DNA of 64,000 nt from Siphonodentalium dalli (GCA_032622095.1 CP136066.1:200656978-200720977); one strand, 5' to 3'. Counted from the stretch's first letter, positions 13,021-25,900 are shown. A program made the numbers and translations. Notes: generated by a model not told the origin, from the letters alone.

Positions 13021-14595
13021 TAGAGGTCAGATTCCATGGAATCAGATATACTTCCATGGTATGTCATACCATCCCATGTGAGTGTTATGCGTATATGTGC
13101 GTTACTCTTCATGCGAATGCATACTGGTGCCTTATGATCCGATGGTGCACTTGCATTGACATTTCTAAATTTAATATATATTTTGGAACTTCTGTCTGTC
13201 TGTTTGTTTGTCTGTTATCTATGACCGGGAAAACTGCTGGGCGGATTTTGAAAAAATTTGATAAATATGGGTACTTTTGTCCAGGGAGTAATTTGGACGG
13301 GTCAAATCGTGACCCCCGACCTGACCTTGATCTTCAAAAAGGTCAATCCAATGTCAAATCAGGTAAAACAGACGAATCTCGACGAAATTTGATACCTAGG
13401 GAAACTTTTGTCCGGGGAGTGTTTTTGACAGGTTAAATCGTGACAATAGGTTACCTTTATAGTAGAGCGGACATACCTATATAGTATATCGGTGAGCATG
13501 CTTCTTGACAAGTCCGTTCGAATTTGTGTCATGAAGAGAGGGTTTGAATTTGAGTAATATATATCACCCGTTACAACGTTATACGCTACCAGGGTTAAAC
13601 CGTCCAATCTAAATCTTTAAAAAGCGTACTAATCTTGCGTTTAGATACTACTTATCAGATCCACTCGTCCAAAAGTTTTTATCTCAATATCTGATTTTCG
13701 GAGTAATTTACCCCATTTGATCTTCGGTGGAATTTGTCAAATCTGAACCCACCCGACACAAACACTCCCTTGAGCAGGTTGCGTTTATAGTAGAGCGGTC
13801 AAATTTTTGTAGTCGTACCTACAGTATACCGGCTTACATGCTCCTGCGTGAAACTCGCTCCTACGTCAGCCCGTTTGGATTTGGGGCTAAAAATCGGCTA
13901 GTGATAGACTACATAAGTATACATATTTATGATATATAGCGTTGTCACGAGTAAACCGTTCCATCTGAAAATTAGAAAATCGCCCTCTAGATGCGCGTGA
14001 ACACTAGGCACCAGATGTACTCGTCAAAAAACATGATATCGATGTTTGAATTTTCCCCCCTTTGCAATTTTCGTGGAATTTTCATAAAGTCTCAACCCAC
14101 CCTGACACGCATTATCGCGGAAAGTCCTGGGTAAAAACATTTTTAAGCGTTATATTCGAGTCCGAATCTCTCGTCCAATTCGTAGTATGCAATACAAAAT
14201 TTAGAGCTCTGTACTTATAAAAAACACAAAAAATAAAAACCTCGGTTTATTCATCCCGGTGTATAGTGTGTCCCTGTTTATGGGCGGTAATCTTCAGGGA
14301 AAGCGCGGACACAAGTTTTGATGCCCGTGGGCAGTAGGGCATACCGAGGTGTACATACGGTCCAATTTTCGATGCTCTGCTCCTTATAATTTCCGAGATA
14401 ATAAAATGACATTTTTTCATATAAAGGGAGATAACTCCACGGGGTAAATGCGGACAATATCCGTTATGAGCGAAAGGCATATAACTCATTTGCCCCAACA
14501 TACCTACCAAACTTGAGTTTGCTAGTACTAATATATTCAGAGATTTGGGCGTTGAAAATACTGTAGTATAATAATAATAATAATAATAATAATAA
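13021..14595 (+). repeat. Direct duplication of about 1.6 kb, copy A
   Basis: It begins TAGAGGTCAGATTCCATGG and ends in a (TAA)n microsatellite. It contains a Helitron-like 5' end (TATATATTTTGGAACTTC, then TGTCTGTCTG, near 13174) and the TGACCTTGA-rich module. Relative to copy B it lacks about 170 bp near 14120 and an internal module near 13370. Confidence 0.85.
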
Positions 14596-14596
14596 C

Positions 14597-16436
14597 TAGA
14601 GGTCAGATTCCATGGAATCAGATATACTTCCATGGTATCCCATCCCATGTGAGTGTTATGCGTATAAGTGTGTTCCTCTTTATGCGAATGAATATTGGTG
14701 CCTTATGATCCGATGGTGCACTTGCATTGTCATTTCTAAATTTAATATATATTTTGGGATTTCTGTCTGTCTGTTTGTTTGTCTGTTAGCTATGACCGGG
14801 AAAACTGCTGGACGGATTTTGACAAAATTTGTTAAATATGGGTAATTTTATTCAGGGAGTGTCTTGGACGGGTCAACTCGTGACCCCCCGACCTGACCTT
14901 GGCCTTCAAAAAGGTCAATCCAAGGTCAAATCGGGCAAAACAGACCAATTTGTCCGGGGAGTCTTTTGAGTGGGTCAAATTGTGGCCCCGACCTAACATT
15001 GACCTTCGAAATGGTCAGTTTAAGGTCAAATCGGGTAAAACGAACGGATTTCGACAAAATTTGATACCTAGGGAAACTTTTGTCCGGGGAGTGTTTTGGA
15101 CAGGTCAAATGGTGACAATATATTACTTTTATAGTAGAGCGGACAAACCTATAGTGTATATCGGTGAGCATGTTCATGCATTTGCCTTGCTTCTTGACAA
15201 GTCCGTTTGAATTTGCGTCATGAAGAGATGTTTTGAATTTGAGTAATATATTTCACCTGTTACAACGTTATACGCTACCAGGGTTAAACCGTCTAATCTA
15301 AATCTTTAAAAAGCGTACTAATCTTGCGTTTAGATACTACTTATCACATCCACTCGTCGAAAAGTTTTTATCTCAATATCTGATTTTCGGAGTAATTTTC
15401 CCCATTTGATCTTCGGTGGAGTTTGCCAAATCTGAACCCACCCGACACAAACACTCCCTTGAGCAGGTTGCGTTTATAGTAGAGCGGTCAAATTGTGTAG
15501 GCGTACCTAGAGTTTACCGGTTTACATGCTCCTGCGTGACACTCGCTCCTACATTTGCCCGTTTGGATTTGGGGCAAAAAATCGACTAGTGATAGACTAC
15601 ATAAGTATACATATTTATGATATATAGCGTTGTCACGAGTAAACCGTTCCATCTGAAAATTAGAAAATCGCCCTCTGGATGCGCGTGAACACTAGCCATC
15701 AGATGTACTCGTCAAAAAAAATTAACTCGATGTTTGAAATTTCCCCCCTTTGCAATTTTCGTGGAATTTTCCTAAAGTCTCGACCCACTCTGACACGCAT
15801 TCTCCGTTGGGCATGTTACATGTATAGTATAGTCGTCAAACTTCTGGGACGTACATAAAGTATGACAACGAACATGCTACGACATTAACTTGCTCTTTAA
15901 CCAGCCGATTTGGATTTGGCGGGAAAAATAGTTGCAATATTTCCGTACCCCGTAACGCGGAAAGTCCTGGGTAAAAACATTTTTAAGCGGTATATTCGAG
16001 TCCGAAACTCTCGTCCAATTCGGAATATGCAATAAAAAATTTAGAGCTCTGTACTTATAAAAACAAACAAACAAACAAAAAAAAACCTTAGTTTATTCAT
16101 CCTGATGTATAGTGCGTCCCTATGTATGGGCGGTAACTCCTCAGGGAAAGCGCGGACACAAGTTTTGATGCCCGTGTGCAGTAGGGCATATCGAGGTGTA
16201 CATACAGTCCAATTTTCGATGCTCTGCTCCTTATAATTTCCGAGATAATAAAATGACATTTTTTCAGATAAAGGGAGATAACTCCTCGGAGAAAACGCGG
16301 ACAATATTCTTTATGCGACGATGGCATACAACTCTTTGACCCCAAGATACGTACCAATATTTAGTGTGCTACTCCTGGTACTTTTCGAGTAATAAGGGTT
16401 GCAAAAGTGTCCAGTATAATAATAATAATAATGATA
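14597..16436 (+). repeat. Direct duplication of about 1.6 kb, copy B
   Basis: It starts with the same TAGAGGTCAGATTCCATGG and ends with TAA repeats at about 16414-16436. The Helitron-like 5' end lies at about 14742. Order and orientation match copy A, so this is a tandem duplication with later indels. Confidence 0.85.
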
Positions 16437-16512
16437 AATAATCGAAAAAGGGCAATAACTCTGTCAAAAGATATTGGACCAACATTTGGATACCATTATT
16501 TTTAGTAGACCT

Positions 16513-17046
16513 TAGATGCCTATATTCGCTAGAGATTTCGCGGTCCTCCTCCCATTAGTTTCTGAGTATTTTCAATTAAACAGAAAACGGCCGCAGTAGA
16601 AAAACAATATACTTCCTTGGTTACACCATGGAAGTATAATAATAGTGAAAAATATAAAAAAAATTAATTTCATTCCGTGGCGAAGCGTTCTGGCGACATC
16701 GCGATACCTTCATGTTCATTACCCCGTAGATGCCTACGTTCCCTAGATATTTCACGGTCCTCCTCCAATTAGTTTCTGTGTATTTTCAATAAAACGGAAA
16801 ACGGCCCCAATAGAAAAACAATATACTTCCTTGGTTACACCATGGAAGTATAATTACACTTATTGAGTGCTTATCATCGTTAGAGCCCTAAGCGCTTTAC
16901 ATTGAATACATAAATATGAATATTCAAAATACATTTAAAACAAAGTGTCACTTGTTTTTCGTGATATTATGTGTGGTATAGTTGGGAAAACTTCTCGTGT
17001 ACAGGTATGTCTTGAGGCCTGTTTTGAACCCATCGAGGGATGATTT
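16513..17046 (-). mobile_element. 5'-truncated LINE tail with ~216-bp tandem tail units
   Basis: 16853-17046 equals the 3' UTR and 3' end of the LINE at 18099-19238. Beyond that 3' end lie one full and one partial ~216-bp unit bounded by the 29-bp near-palindrome that starts ATACTTCCTTGG and ends CCATGGAAGTAT (about 16613 and 16829). The whole block, apart from the extra partial unit, is repeated almost exactly at 17742-18179. Confidence 0.75.
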
Positions 17047-17741
17047 GAGTTATAACATGTAAATTGCCTTTTTACGAGACATAAATCCCATTTTGAGCTC
17101 TCTTGGGATCCCATGACAAATATCGTGTCTGTACTACCATGCGTGTCAATTAGCTTAACCGTTTCAAAGAAAAAAAAAATTCATTTTTGATGTTTTTGGT
17201 ATGCCGGAAAATAATTTGTTTGCCACACAGCTTGGAATCGGCGACGACATAACGTCGCCTACTTATTCTCCGTTTTCTTCAAACCCCTGTCACGGCCGCA
17301 TCCCTGCCAATTTTGCGTTGGAATTCATTGCTGATACTCCTAACGAACCCCTTCCGTCGATAACGTTGCATTTTTCCGAATAAAGTGTGTCGTTGCCTGG
17401 ATATCGAACCCGGAACGGGCCGGAACGAGCCAGAACGGATGGAAAAACGGCGAATTTCGAGTGACAATGCAAATTTTACTCGGGAGAAAACAATTTGAGG
17501 AAGTTTTTTTTTCGAAACGTTAGTTAGGTCGAGTTTGATGCTCTCCATCAACGGTTTTTTTTTTCAGTCTGCCATTGTTCGTTCCGGAACGAGTAGGTAC
17601 TTCCACCCTCGTTCCGGACTTTCGGACCCCCGGAACGACCGGAAAAAATAATTTGCCGCCAAAACGGTTGCCAGTTTGTCACACTTATTTTTCGAGTTCT
17701 TTCAGATTCCGTCGAAACCCCGAAGTTGGAAGTTCTGTATA
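17047..17741. other. Stretch between the LINE tails, no gene recognised
   Basis: Contains several GGAACG/CGTTCC phrases (about 17410-17640) that pair with one another. Nothing coding was recognised. Confidence 0.5.
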
Positions 17742-19238
17742 TACTTCCTTGGTTACACCATGGAAGTATAATAATAGTGAAAAATATAAAAAAAATTAAT
17801 TTCATTCCGTGGCGAAGCGTTCTGGCGACATCGCGATACCTTCATGTTCATTACCCCGTAGATGCCTACGTTCCCTAGATATTTCACGGTCCTCCTCCAA
17901 TTAGTTTCTGTGTATTTTCAATAAAACGGAAAACGGCCCCAATAGAAAAACAATATACTTCCTTGGTTACACCATGGAAGTATAATTACACTTATTGAGT
18001 GCTTATCATCGTTAGAGCCCTAAGCGCTTTACATTGAATACATAAATATGAATATTCAAAATACATTTAAAACAAAGTGTCACTTGTTTTTCGTGACATT
18101 ATGTGTGGTATAGTTGGGAAAACTTCTCGTGTACAGGTATGTCTTGAGGCCTGTTTTGAACCCATCGAGGGATGATTTGGTTCGTACATTGCATGGGAGA
18201 GAGTTCCAGACTGAACGCCCTATCTCCAACAGTCTTCAGATTCCCGGTGAACTGAGTTAGAAATCCTTGGTCGCTTGATCGTAACGATCGTTGTGGCTTG
18301 TAAGGAATAAGCAGTTTATGTATATACACTGGGAAGTCGGCTGAGTTTCGCTGATAACAAAGCAGCGCGAGTTTGTATGTAATCCAGTCGTTTATGGATA
18401 GGTTGTGAGGATCGGAAAGATCAGGGGTAATGTGATCGGATTTCTTTGTCCGGGAAACAATTCGTGCGGCAACGTTAATGAGTCGCTGAAGACGCTGAAG
18501 TTGATTTTCCGGGACCTCGAAAAGATGCGAGTTGCAGTAGTCTATACGACTTATGATGAAAGAGGAAACTAGCCTTTTCATGGCATCTACGGTAACAAAA
18601 AACTTCCGAATGCGACCGAGTCGTCTAATTTCGAAATAAACAGTTTTACAAACATTGGAGATTTGTTGCGAATAGGAAAGAGTTGAATCCAACCAAACGC
18701 CGAGATTTTTTGCACTGTCGCCGAAGTGAATCGGATTGCCGCCTATGTTAATATCATGGATGGTGACAGCATTTAGGACGGATCGCTTGGCACACCACAT
18801 CACTCCCGTCTTGTCATCGTTGAGCTTTAGCTTGTTTGTTAGCATCCAACGTTTTACGGAAGATAGGCAATCCTCGACAATGGAAACAAGTTCATTGCAT
18901 TTGTCAGCAGTACTAGACACGTACACTTGGGTGTCGTCCGCATACATATGGCAGTCTACACCACGAGACCTGACGATGCTACCCAGTGGTTGAGTATACG
19001 GTAGGTATAACATGGGTCCTAGAAGATAGCCCTGGGGGACTCCAAACTGTAGTGGAAAATTGTCGGAGAGAGAATTCCCGAGCTGCACCCGTTGAAACCT
19101 CTCTGAAAGGTACGAACCGATGATGACCTGGACTTTACTTTCATCACCGAAACAAGTTATGCTCATCACCTCGTAAATCTCGCGGCGGTGGTGGCATTGG
19201 CCTCCTTTATCGTCACACACTAAGAGTGACCCAAACAA
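17742..19238 (-). mobile_element. 5'-truncated non-LTR retrotransposon (CR1/Jockey-like) with RT
   Basis: The minus-strand frame 19238-18099 encodes the second half of a non-LTR reverse transcriptase: GVPQGYLLGPMLY, the catalytic HMYADDTQVYVS, then NKLKLNDDKTGVMWC and the C-terminal region with RSLRSSD. The usual block-4 Ser is Tyr here (PQGY). Near 18196 a one-base shift moves the expected WNSLP...FKTGLKTYL tail into another frame, so the copy is inactive. The 3' UTR (GTAAAGCGCTTAGGGCTCTA, then CACTCAATAAGTG) is typical of such LINEs. The tail continues into a 216-bp unit flanked by the 29-bp near-palindrome. The endonuclease half is absent on this strand. Confidence 0.88.
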
Positions 19239-19479
19239 CTATTTCCGGTATTTGGGTGGTGAGACTATACAAACTATTTTTCAAATAATATACAATGATA
19301 TACTGTATGTATACACTTGTAAATATGTTATACCTATTGTGTTGACAACCCAAATTATTATGTATCAGTGTTATAACGGCAATTGGGAGAGGGGGGTATG
19401 TATAAGTGGATCGCACTTGTCCTCCAATCCCAATGCCAATCTGTATTGTTATATACTTATTGGTAATAAATATGTTTAA

Positions 19480-20131
19480 ACCAACTATTTCCGACTACAA
19501 ATCGTTTGAATCCACAGAATTCTCAGTTATCTCCTCTGGACGAACTGCTGTTTTCATGTGCATTTATAAACCACCACCTAGTAAGAAGAACAAAACCACA
19601 TTCTCAATGTTCATCAACGATTTCTCTCACCTCATTGGCAGATACGCTGCCGACCAACGCTGACTATAATTAATACTCGGTGATTTCAAAATCCATTATG
19701 AGTACAAGGACGACAAGAATGTCACTGATGTCAAAACCCTCTTAGGAGATGCTTCCTTGTACCAACTGATCACCAAATCGACACATCGCCATGGAGAAAT
19801 TCTCGACTGGGTTATTGTGCGCGATGGTGCATCACAAGTCAATGATGTCGACGTTAAACATCGCATATCGGACCATCATCTCGTTGAGTTTCGTCTAAAT
19901 ATCGCCAAACCCCCACCTGAAATTCGAACTCTGTGAACCAGGAATTTGAAATCTATTAACCACCAAAATTTCGCGAGCGATCTCCTCAGCGGTTTCTATT
20001 CCAGTTCCCCCACCAACAAGGTGGATTGGTACAAAGGACTTCGAAATGTTCTGGATAAACATGCCCCAACGAAAACCAGGGAAGTCACAAACCGCCCATC
20101 CGTCCCTTGGTTCTCCGCTGAGATAAAACAA
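19480..20131 (+). pseudogene. Endonuclease-domain remnant of a non-LTR retrotransposon
   Basis: Plus-strand translation gives the apurinic-like endonuclease signature: GRTAVFMCIYKPP, LGDFKIH (usually GDFN), LDWVIVRDG and ISDHHLVEFRL. Three in-frame stops occur (about 19661, 19667 and 19934), so it is dead. The expected RT does not follow. It lies immediately right of, and in opposite orientation to, the RT fragment at 18099-19238. Confidence 0.8.
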
Positions 20132-20518
20132 GGGTTTTTTATAAATGTTGTTTACCGATTGGAAAGATTAAGGTAAAACTGATGGAAGACGGAATTATAT
20201 ACAGCGTTTTGAGATCTCAAACAAATCAGGTATCATCTTCCCAACTATGTATATATGTATATGTTATCACCACCATCTGTGTTTTCGCAATCATATTCAG
20301 GTCGACCTACCTTCTCTTGGTTGTAAATCGACAAGTCCACCAGGACGAGTCAATTATGGCACACAAAAGGTAGCGAGACCACAATACCAATCTCGCGAGA
20401 ACAGGGGTGTTGACAACCAGTTTATCTTGTTGATTTTGTTTGAGCAAATATTTCATTAAATTTATGCCATAAATTCTTCCACGAGAAAGCTAATCTGGGG
20501 CAGCATAAAATACCACGT

Positions 20519-20586
20519 TCCAGTCCATTCTCATATATATGCGAGTCTCCCATAGGGAGCCTCCCATATATAAGAGAATGCACTGA
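20519..20586. repeat. Hairpin of the CTCTTATATATGCGAG family, copy 1
   Basis: CATTCTCATATATATGCGAG pairs with CTCCCATATATAAGAGAATG. Related hairpins lie at 42577-42645, 44657-44724 and 44944-45008; this copy is the most diverged. Confidence 0.7.
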
Positions 20587-20659
20587 CTTGTAAGGTCAAG
20601 GTAAATATTGGCACAGGACTTTCGTAAAAAAAAGCTCCCGCACTTAGAAATAAACCGGG

Positions 20660-20768
20660 TCAATATGACTAGCTTAGGGTTAGTCACAATCATTTGGGGT
20701 CACGTTGACTAACCCACACCTTTCAGCGAGTCACTATTACTAACTCTAGCATTAGTCATATTGACTAA
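20660..20768. repeat. Imperfect inverted repeat
   Basis: GTCAATATGACTAGCTTAGG pairs with the later TAGCATTAGTCATATTGAC across a loop rich in GACTAAC. Confidence 0.55.
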
Positions 20769-21171
20769 GTTACGAATTTCCATCACATATGTTCCTTCAT
20801 TGCTTCTCCCCTCACATTCAAGAACTGACAAACACCTTCTGGTACAAAATTCTAAACAATATCAGTGATAAATGTGGTTCCATGACCCACACCGCATGTC
20901 GTGGCATGAAAATCATGAAAAAACAGGCATGTTGTCATTTTGTGTGACACATTTCATACACTTCCAAATTTCGTCCAACCACGCGCTATTGCACAAAGTA
21001 GACGTTAATATCACTCTAACTAACGCGCATAAACTAAGAAAATGAAAGCAAATACTTACCGTCGTAGTATACTTGAAAAAGGACGTCAACAACAAAATTA
21101 TATATTTAGCACGCAGAGCAGCAGTTCGTTTTAGGTGCAGATCAGGCCATTTTATTACGCGTTGTGATCAC

Positions 21172-21341
21172 CAGTGTCTTTTATTGTTATTAACAAAAAC
21201 AATGTTTCCATTTCACATGTTGATATTGATGCAAATGTTGATGATATTGATGCAAATGTTGATGATATTGAACAATTTGCTGTTGTTGATTCAAATGTTG
21301 ATGATAATGATATTGATGCTATTTATACGATACCAATTTGA
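21172..21341 (+). other. Short acidic repeated open frame followed by AATAAA
   Basis: The frame opens after a possible acceptor (GATCACCAG) and encodes repeated DIDANVDDI motifs, ending at a TGA near 21341. AATAAA follows about 40 bp later (ctAATAAActg, near 21383). It could be a last exon with an acidic tail, or merely a decayed (GATGATATT) repeat. The acceptor lacks a good pyrimidine tract. Confidence 0.2.
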
Positions 21342-21534
21342 ATACATGTATCTAAATAGTTTATATATATATAATTTATTCTAATAAACTGTTCTTTATA
21401 TGTATATTTATAAAACTGTGCTTTATATTTTTTTGTTGCTGTTCTACTATTCTCATGTTACTTGTTTGAAGTATACCAATTAAAAAAAATCGAAAAAAAA
21501 ATCCAACTCTAATTCTATCATTCAGTCCCACAAT

Positions 21535-21642
21535 TCAGTCCAAGGGACTTGCTCCATTTCTTTGGGACTTGCTGCATTTCTATAGGGACTTGCTGCATTT
21601 CTACAGGGACTTGCTGCATTTATATAGGGACTTGCTGCTATT
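21535..21642. repeat. Minisatellite GGGACTTGCTGCATTTCTATA
   Basis: About five tandem 23-25-bp copies differing by a few bases. Confidence 0.9.
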
Positions 21643-21929
21643 AGTGTAACCGGTTGAGACATGCATTGTAATAGTAAATGTTAAGTAAATAAGGCTACTC
21701 TGTTTACCATGACACTATGGCAGTATTCTTTAATGTGAAGTTTTTTGTTTGGTATTAATCTTGTCTTCCATTCAGAATGAGCACACGCGGCTGCGTTGGG
21801 TAAAACATCTGCCGATCGTGATCGGCCTTTCATTGTGTGATCGCAGTATCTACTCTTTTTTTTTCAAATCAGTAGAACCATTTGGATGCATATGCACGTC
21901 GTGCTAATATATTTGTTGCATGTTTTCAG

Positions 21930-22243
21930 CTTGGACAAGTAAACCTACTGCAAATGTGACTGCCTACAACGGTGTTAATATTACTGTGGGCTGGAATTAC
22001 AGTTGGACATCAAGATCTGTCAGATGGCACGAGAATAGCATACAGTTTCAACTCTCCTGATTATCCTATTGTTCAAGCTGGTTTGTGGGAAATGTTGAGT
22101 TTATCGGTGACACACAAGCAGGAAATGCGAAAATAAAACTAGTTAGTCCAGTTCCTGCTGACTCCGGGTGTATACACTGACTGTTATTGCGGAGCAAACT
22201 CGCCTCGTTTGTCAGGGACCGCGCGCTACAGTCGTCGTAGCTG
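21930..22243 (+). pseudogene. Degraded immunoglobulin-like domain exon
   Basis: The acceptor TGTTTTCAG at 21921-21929 and donor GTGAGT at 22244 bound a 314-bp segment with phase 1 at both ends, as usual for Ig exons. The frames read NVTAYNGVNITVGWNYSW, then VEFIGDTQAGNAKIKLVS, PVPADSG and VYTLTVIAEQTRLVCQG, ending ATVVVAG. These are the Ig B/C strands, the D-x-G-x-Y region and G strand. At least two frameshifts separate the pieces, and the B-strand Cys is absent. It is a pseudo-exon, unless the frameshifts are assembly errors. No neighbouring exon of the same gene was found. Confidence 0.65.
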
Positions 22244-22382
22244 GTGAGTCAAGTTATATTGGTTAATTTCAGACGTTACATGCGATAACTGCAACATGTT
22301 CATGTGTAAGCTATAACACTAATTTTAATTATGTTTTACCCAATTTATAATAACGGTACGATAACACTACAAGACAATTTTC

Positions 22383-22905
22383 TTTCGGCTATACATTCCT
22401 CCGACTTCTCAGGAATACCCTTATGTTGCGTAACAGTCTGTAACAGTTGTCAATTTCTTTTGGCACCACTGCAACGTGTTAGTTTCACATTTTAGGGTTT
22501 TAGAAATTAACACGTCTACTTGCGTCTTTACGCTCATTTAAAACGAAACCGAACATTTCGCCGCATGGCTACTCTAATTCGAAATTGCTTTACTCCACCT
22601 TCCGTGAACCGATTCTCACCATGCGACCAGCAAACTAACCGGACAATAGCTCCGCAAATGATGGGTGTATCAATTGATCCAAAATGTGAACTTAGGCATG
22701 TCATTAGGAAGGTTCGTGTGTACCCCATTGTCAGATAACAACACAGTTGTCACCGTTGTTTTCGTGAGACACGGGGATTTGTCGCCGCTCTCGACCTGGA
22801 ATGTCACCCTAGGGTCTGGCGGCCCTCGTGTGACATTCCAGGTTTCGAGCGGGCGACAAATCCCCGTGTCTCACTCAATCGTGGGCGACAACAGTATATT
22901 GTTTC
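22383..22905 (+). mobile_element. Single-arm fragment of the 2.2-kb palindromic element
   Basis: Matches the right arm of the element at 48224-50400 (compare about 49868-50400), including the GAGACACGGGGATTTGTCG hairpin at about 22757-22890. The inner half of the arm and the whole left arm are missing. Confidence 0.8.
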
Positions 22906-22979
22906 TCTGCATACAGTAAGGGTACGTTCATGCACAGGCAAGTTTGCACGACATTTCTTATAAAAAGAAAACCCGATTA

Positions 22980-25900
22980 TAGTCCAGGATATATTGGTCG
23001 ACCTCTGCACCCTCCCCCCCCCCCCCCACAGGACTTAACTTCACCCCACTAATTTTCTTCTATAAGGTCTCCTCTAAGTTTTTTCACTTGTTAACAAGAA
23101 AAAAAAGTGGCCGCAGAGACTCCAGACAAGATGGCGTCCATAATGGCGGCCATTTTTTTTAAATGCACCAGGTCTCTTTGATCGCCGTTATAGTAAAGAT
23201 GATGTCACGTGCCGTCTTGTTTTCCGCTCGATTCGTTATGCTAATATACAACCCTCACAAATTAGCCAAAACTCCGACACCAGAATCCAATATGGCGGCC
23301 AAGATGGCCGCCGAAATGTGAAAATATGCTATTTTTTTGTCACGTTACCACATTTCGTTTGTCTCTGTGGGAAAATTTTAGATTTTTTGCGTCATGTTAT
23401 ACATTTATCATATAGAGAAGTCATTGATGAATACATGGGGACCATAACATGCATTCATTGCGGGATATTTTTGTCCGATATCACGTTTTCCCAAATGCCG
23501 GTATCATAGGTCAAAGCCGAACCTACGTTAATAACGCGATGTTATGTTTCGAATCAATGAATGTTATTGCTATTATAACAACACCCATGCATATATATTT
23601 GCAGGACATACTCGAGCTAGGATTCCTCTTATACCTGAGTTGAGGAATATTTACCCAAATCCAAGATGGCGGCCAAAATGGCCACCAGAAATACAAAATT
23701 GCTGAAAATCGCTGATTTTAACACCAGTGAGCATTATTGTCATGACAACTCCACACCTACTTACTATTGTAAGTTGGGAAAATTTAGGCGAAGAACTTTC
23801 CTTGTACCATATCCAAATAAAAGTCCCCCAAATCCAAAATGGCGCCCACAATGGCGGACAGATTTTGAAAAATCACCGAAATTCCCTCATATTCACATCA
23901 TTAGGCATTATTGTCGAGACAACTCCATCCATGCGTACAATTGAGTTGTAAATACTGAGGTGAAGTAATTACCTTACATCTCATGCAAGAAATGGTTTTC
24001 CAAATCGAAGATGGCTGCCAAAATGGCGACCGAAATTTGAAAACACGCCTACATTCCTTTACTTTCTTAGGATGGGCGTTATTGTTTCGCGATTTCTACC
24101 CACCATTACATGTTGATATGTATGAATTATTCATTAGGGTTTGGCAAGTAATACTCACAGTCAATGTGGCGGCCAAACTGGTGGGCAGAAATTGAAAAGA
24201 AGCCGTTATTATCACATACTAATTTCAACTATTTGTCATAATATTAATTTGTATAAACGAAACGGTACATAATATAAGCCATATATTAGTTCCAATGTAA
24301 GTCGTAGCCTTTTGGAAGGATGAAAACCCACAATCGCGATGTGGCATTTCAAAATCCATTCTCCACTAAGGGCTCATACTGGCCGTAACCGTATATAGGT
24401 GCGCCGAATAGTCATATTATGACTTCCAAGAATCAAAACAACAGTACCTGAGCTTATTCTGAATTGCCACATTCAGCATTATCTAGACTCGTTTCCGACT
24501 CTTCGTCAGATTAATCTATCTCACTCACAACAACAGTTCACTACTCTTCTTTGTAGAAGGGTGCCACTAAGCGGAATGTTTCAAACAATACATATGCCGG
24601 TGTCCAGCTCACGTGTTTGTTTCGTAAGCTTGGAATTCTTACGAGCTTCATTCTTGGTATAGCTTATGGTATAATTCAGATGCTACATATGGGGTATATG
24701 CGTCATCTTGTGTGATACACTATACAGATATTCGGTCGATGCGTATACTAGCTTTCAGAAGGACCTATCTATCTGCGTATTGTCAGCTTTGGTGACCTAA
24801 CGGGGATAACAACGTGTACACCAGGTGATTTTCCCAAACAGCCACTTCTCAATATATGGTTCATCAATTCACATACCCATCTAATGCACTAACGTACCCG
24901 GACAACTTCTGTATATGGCTTCGAATGTTGAAAGCCCGATATTTGACGGATGCATTTCTGCTAAGGCGTAGAAGACCATAATGCATAATATACCCAAACT
25001 CCTTGAACATGATCATAAGAACAAGCTTGTTGGCGTCCAGCAATCGTCTCACCGAACAGTTCCAAGCAGATGATAACAATACACACGGTGCTAGTTTGTG
25101 GGTATGTGTCATGATAGTGGAAATGAAATTAGACCATGACTGCACCGCCCCTTATTTTGTTATGTTTTAGATTCAGACAGGATCTCATGTGTGGCTTTGC
25201 TTTCCTTGTATGCTAAGATTGTATGTTCCCTTCCGTTTGGAAGCCGTTCTTAAACAACTGGACCAGGAGTATGACATTGGCTACTGCTGTATAAGCCCCA
25301 CCAAGACTGGGGTGTAGTCTTAAAGGCGATACATTTGATAGTTGGTTGATATGTCATACTCACGCTGGGTGGTATGGTTCAAGAAAGTACAAATGCCATC
25401 AACAAAAGGGTGAAATGTTCAACGCGAAGAACATCCAGAGGAATGTTACGTTGATGAGCTCTTGCATTCAGTTCAACAAACGTTGGTACACCAAGTGATT
25501 TCTCGGTAACATCACCATTGCGCCCATTTTCCTACATGAGAAATTAACTACTATATTCTAAAGTTATATATAAAGCTATATGATCATAAAGGTCGCGTTC
25601 CCCAACGTCCACAGCCATTGCCATCGAGACTGTAAATTGTTCTTTAAATACATAGTGAAATAAATGCACCACAGTTCCTGACATTTTCTTGAATAATACC
25701 GCCCACATACTGACACTAACCCCGAGAGAGGATAACAAAACACGCATACATTCATGCTATAAAGACATTATCATTTAGTCCATCCGACTGTTTTGAGAGA
25801 GGCTAGCATAGTATTATCCAGACATAAGTGTACGTAGTTGAATCAGAAAGGCTTCGAAACGGATGTGGAAATACAATCTTACCACACCAAATAAAACCGA

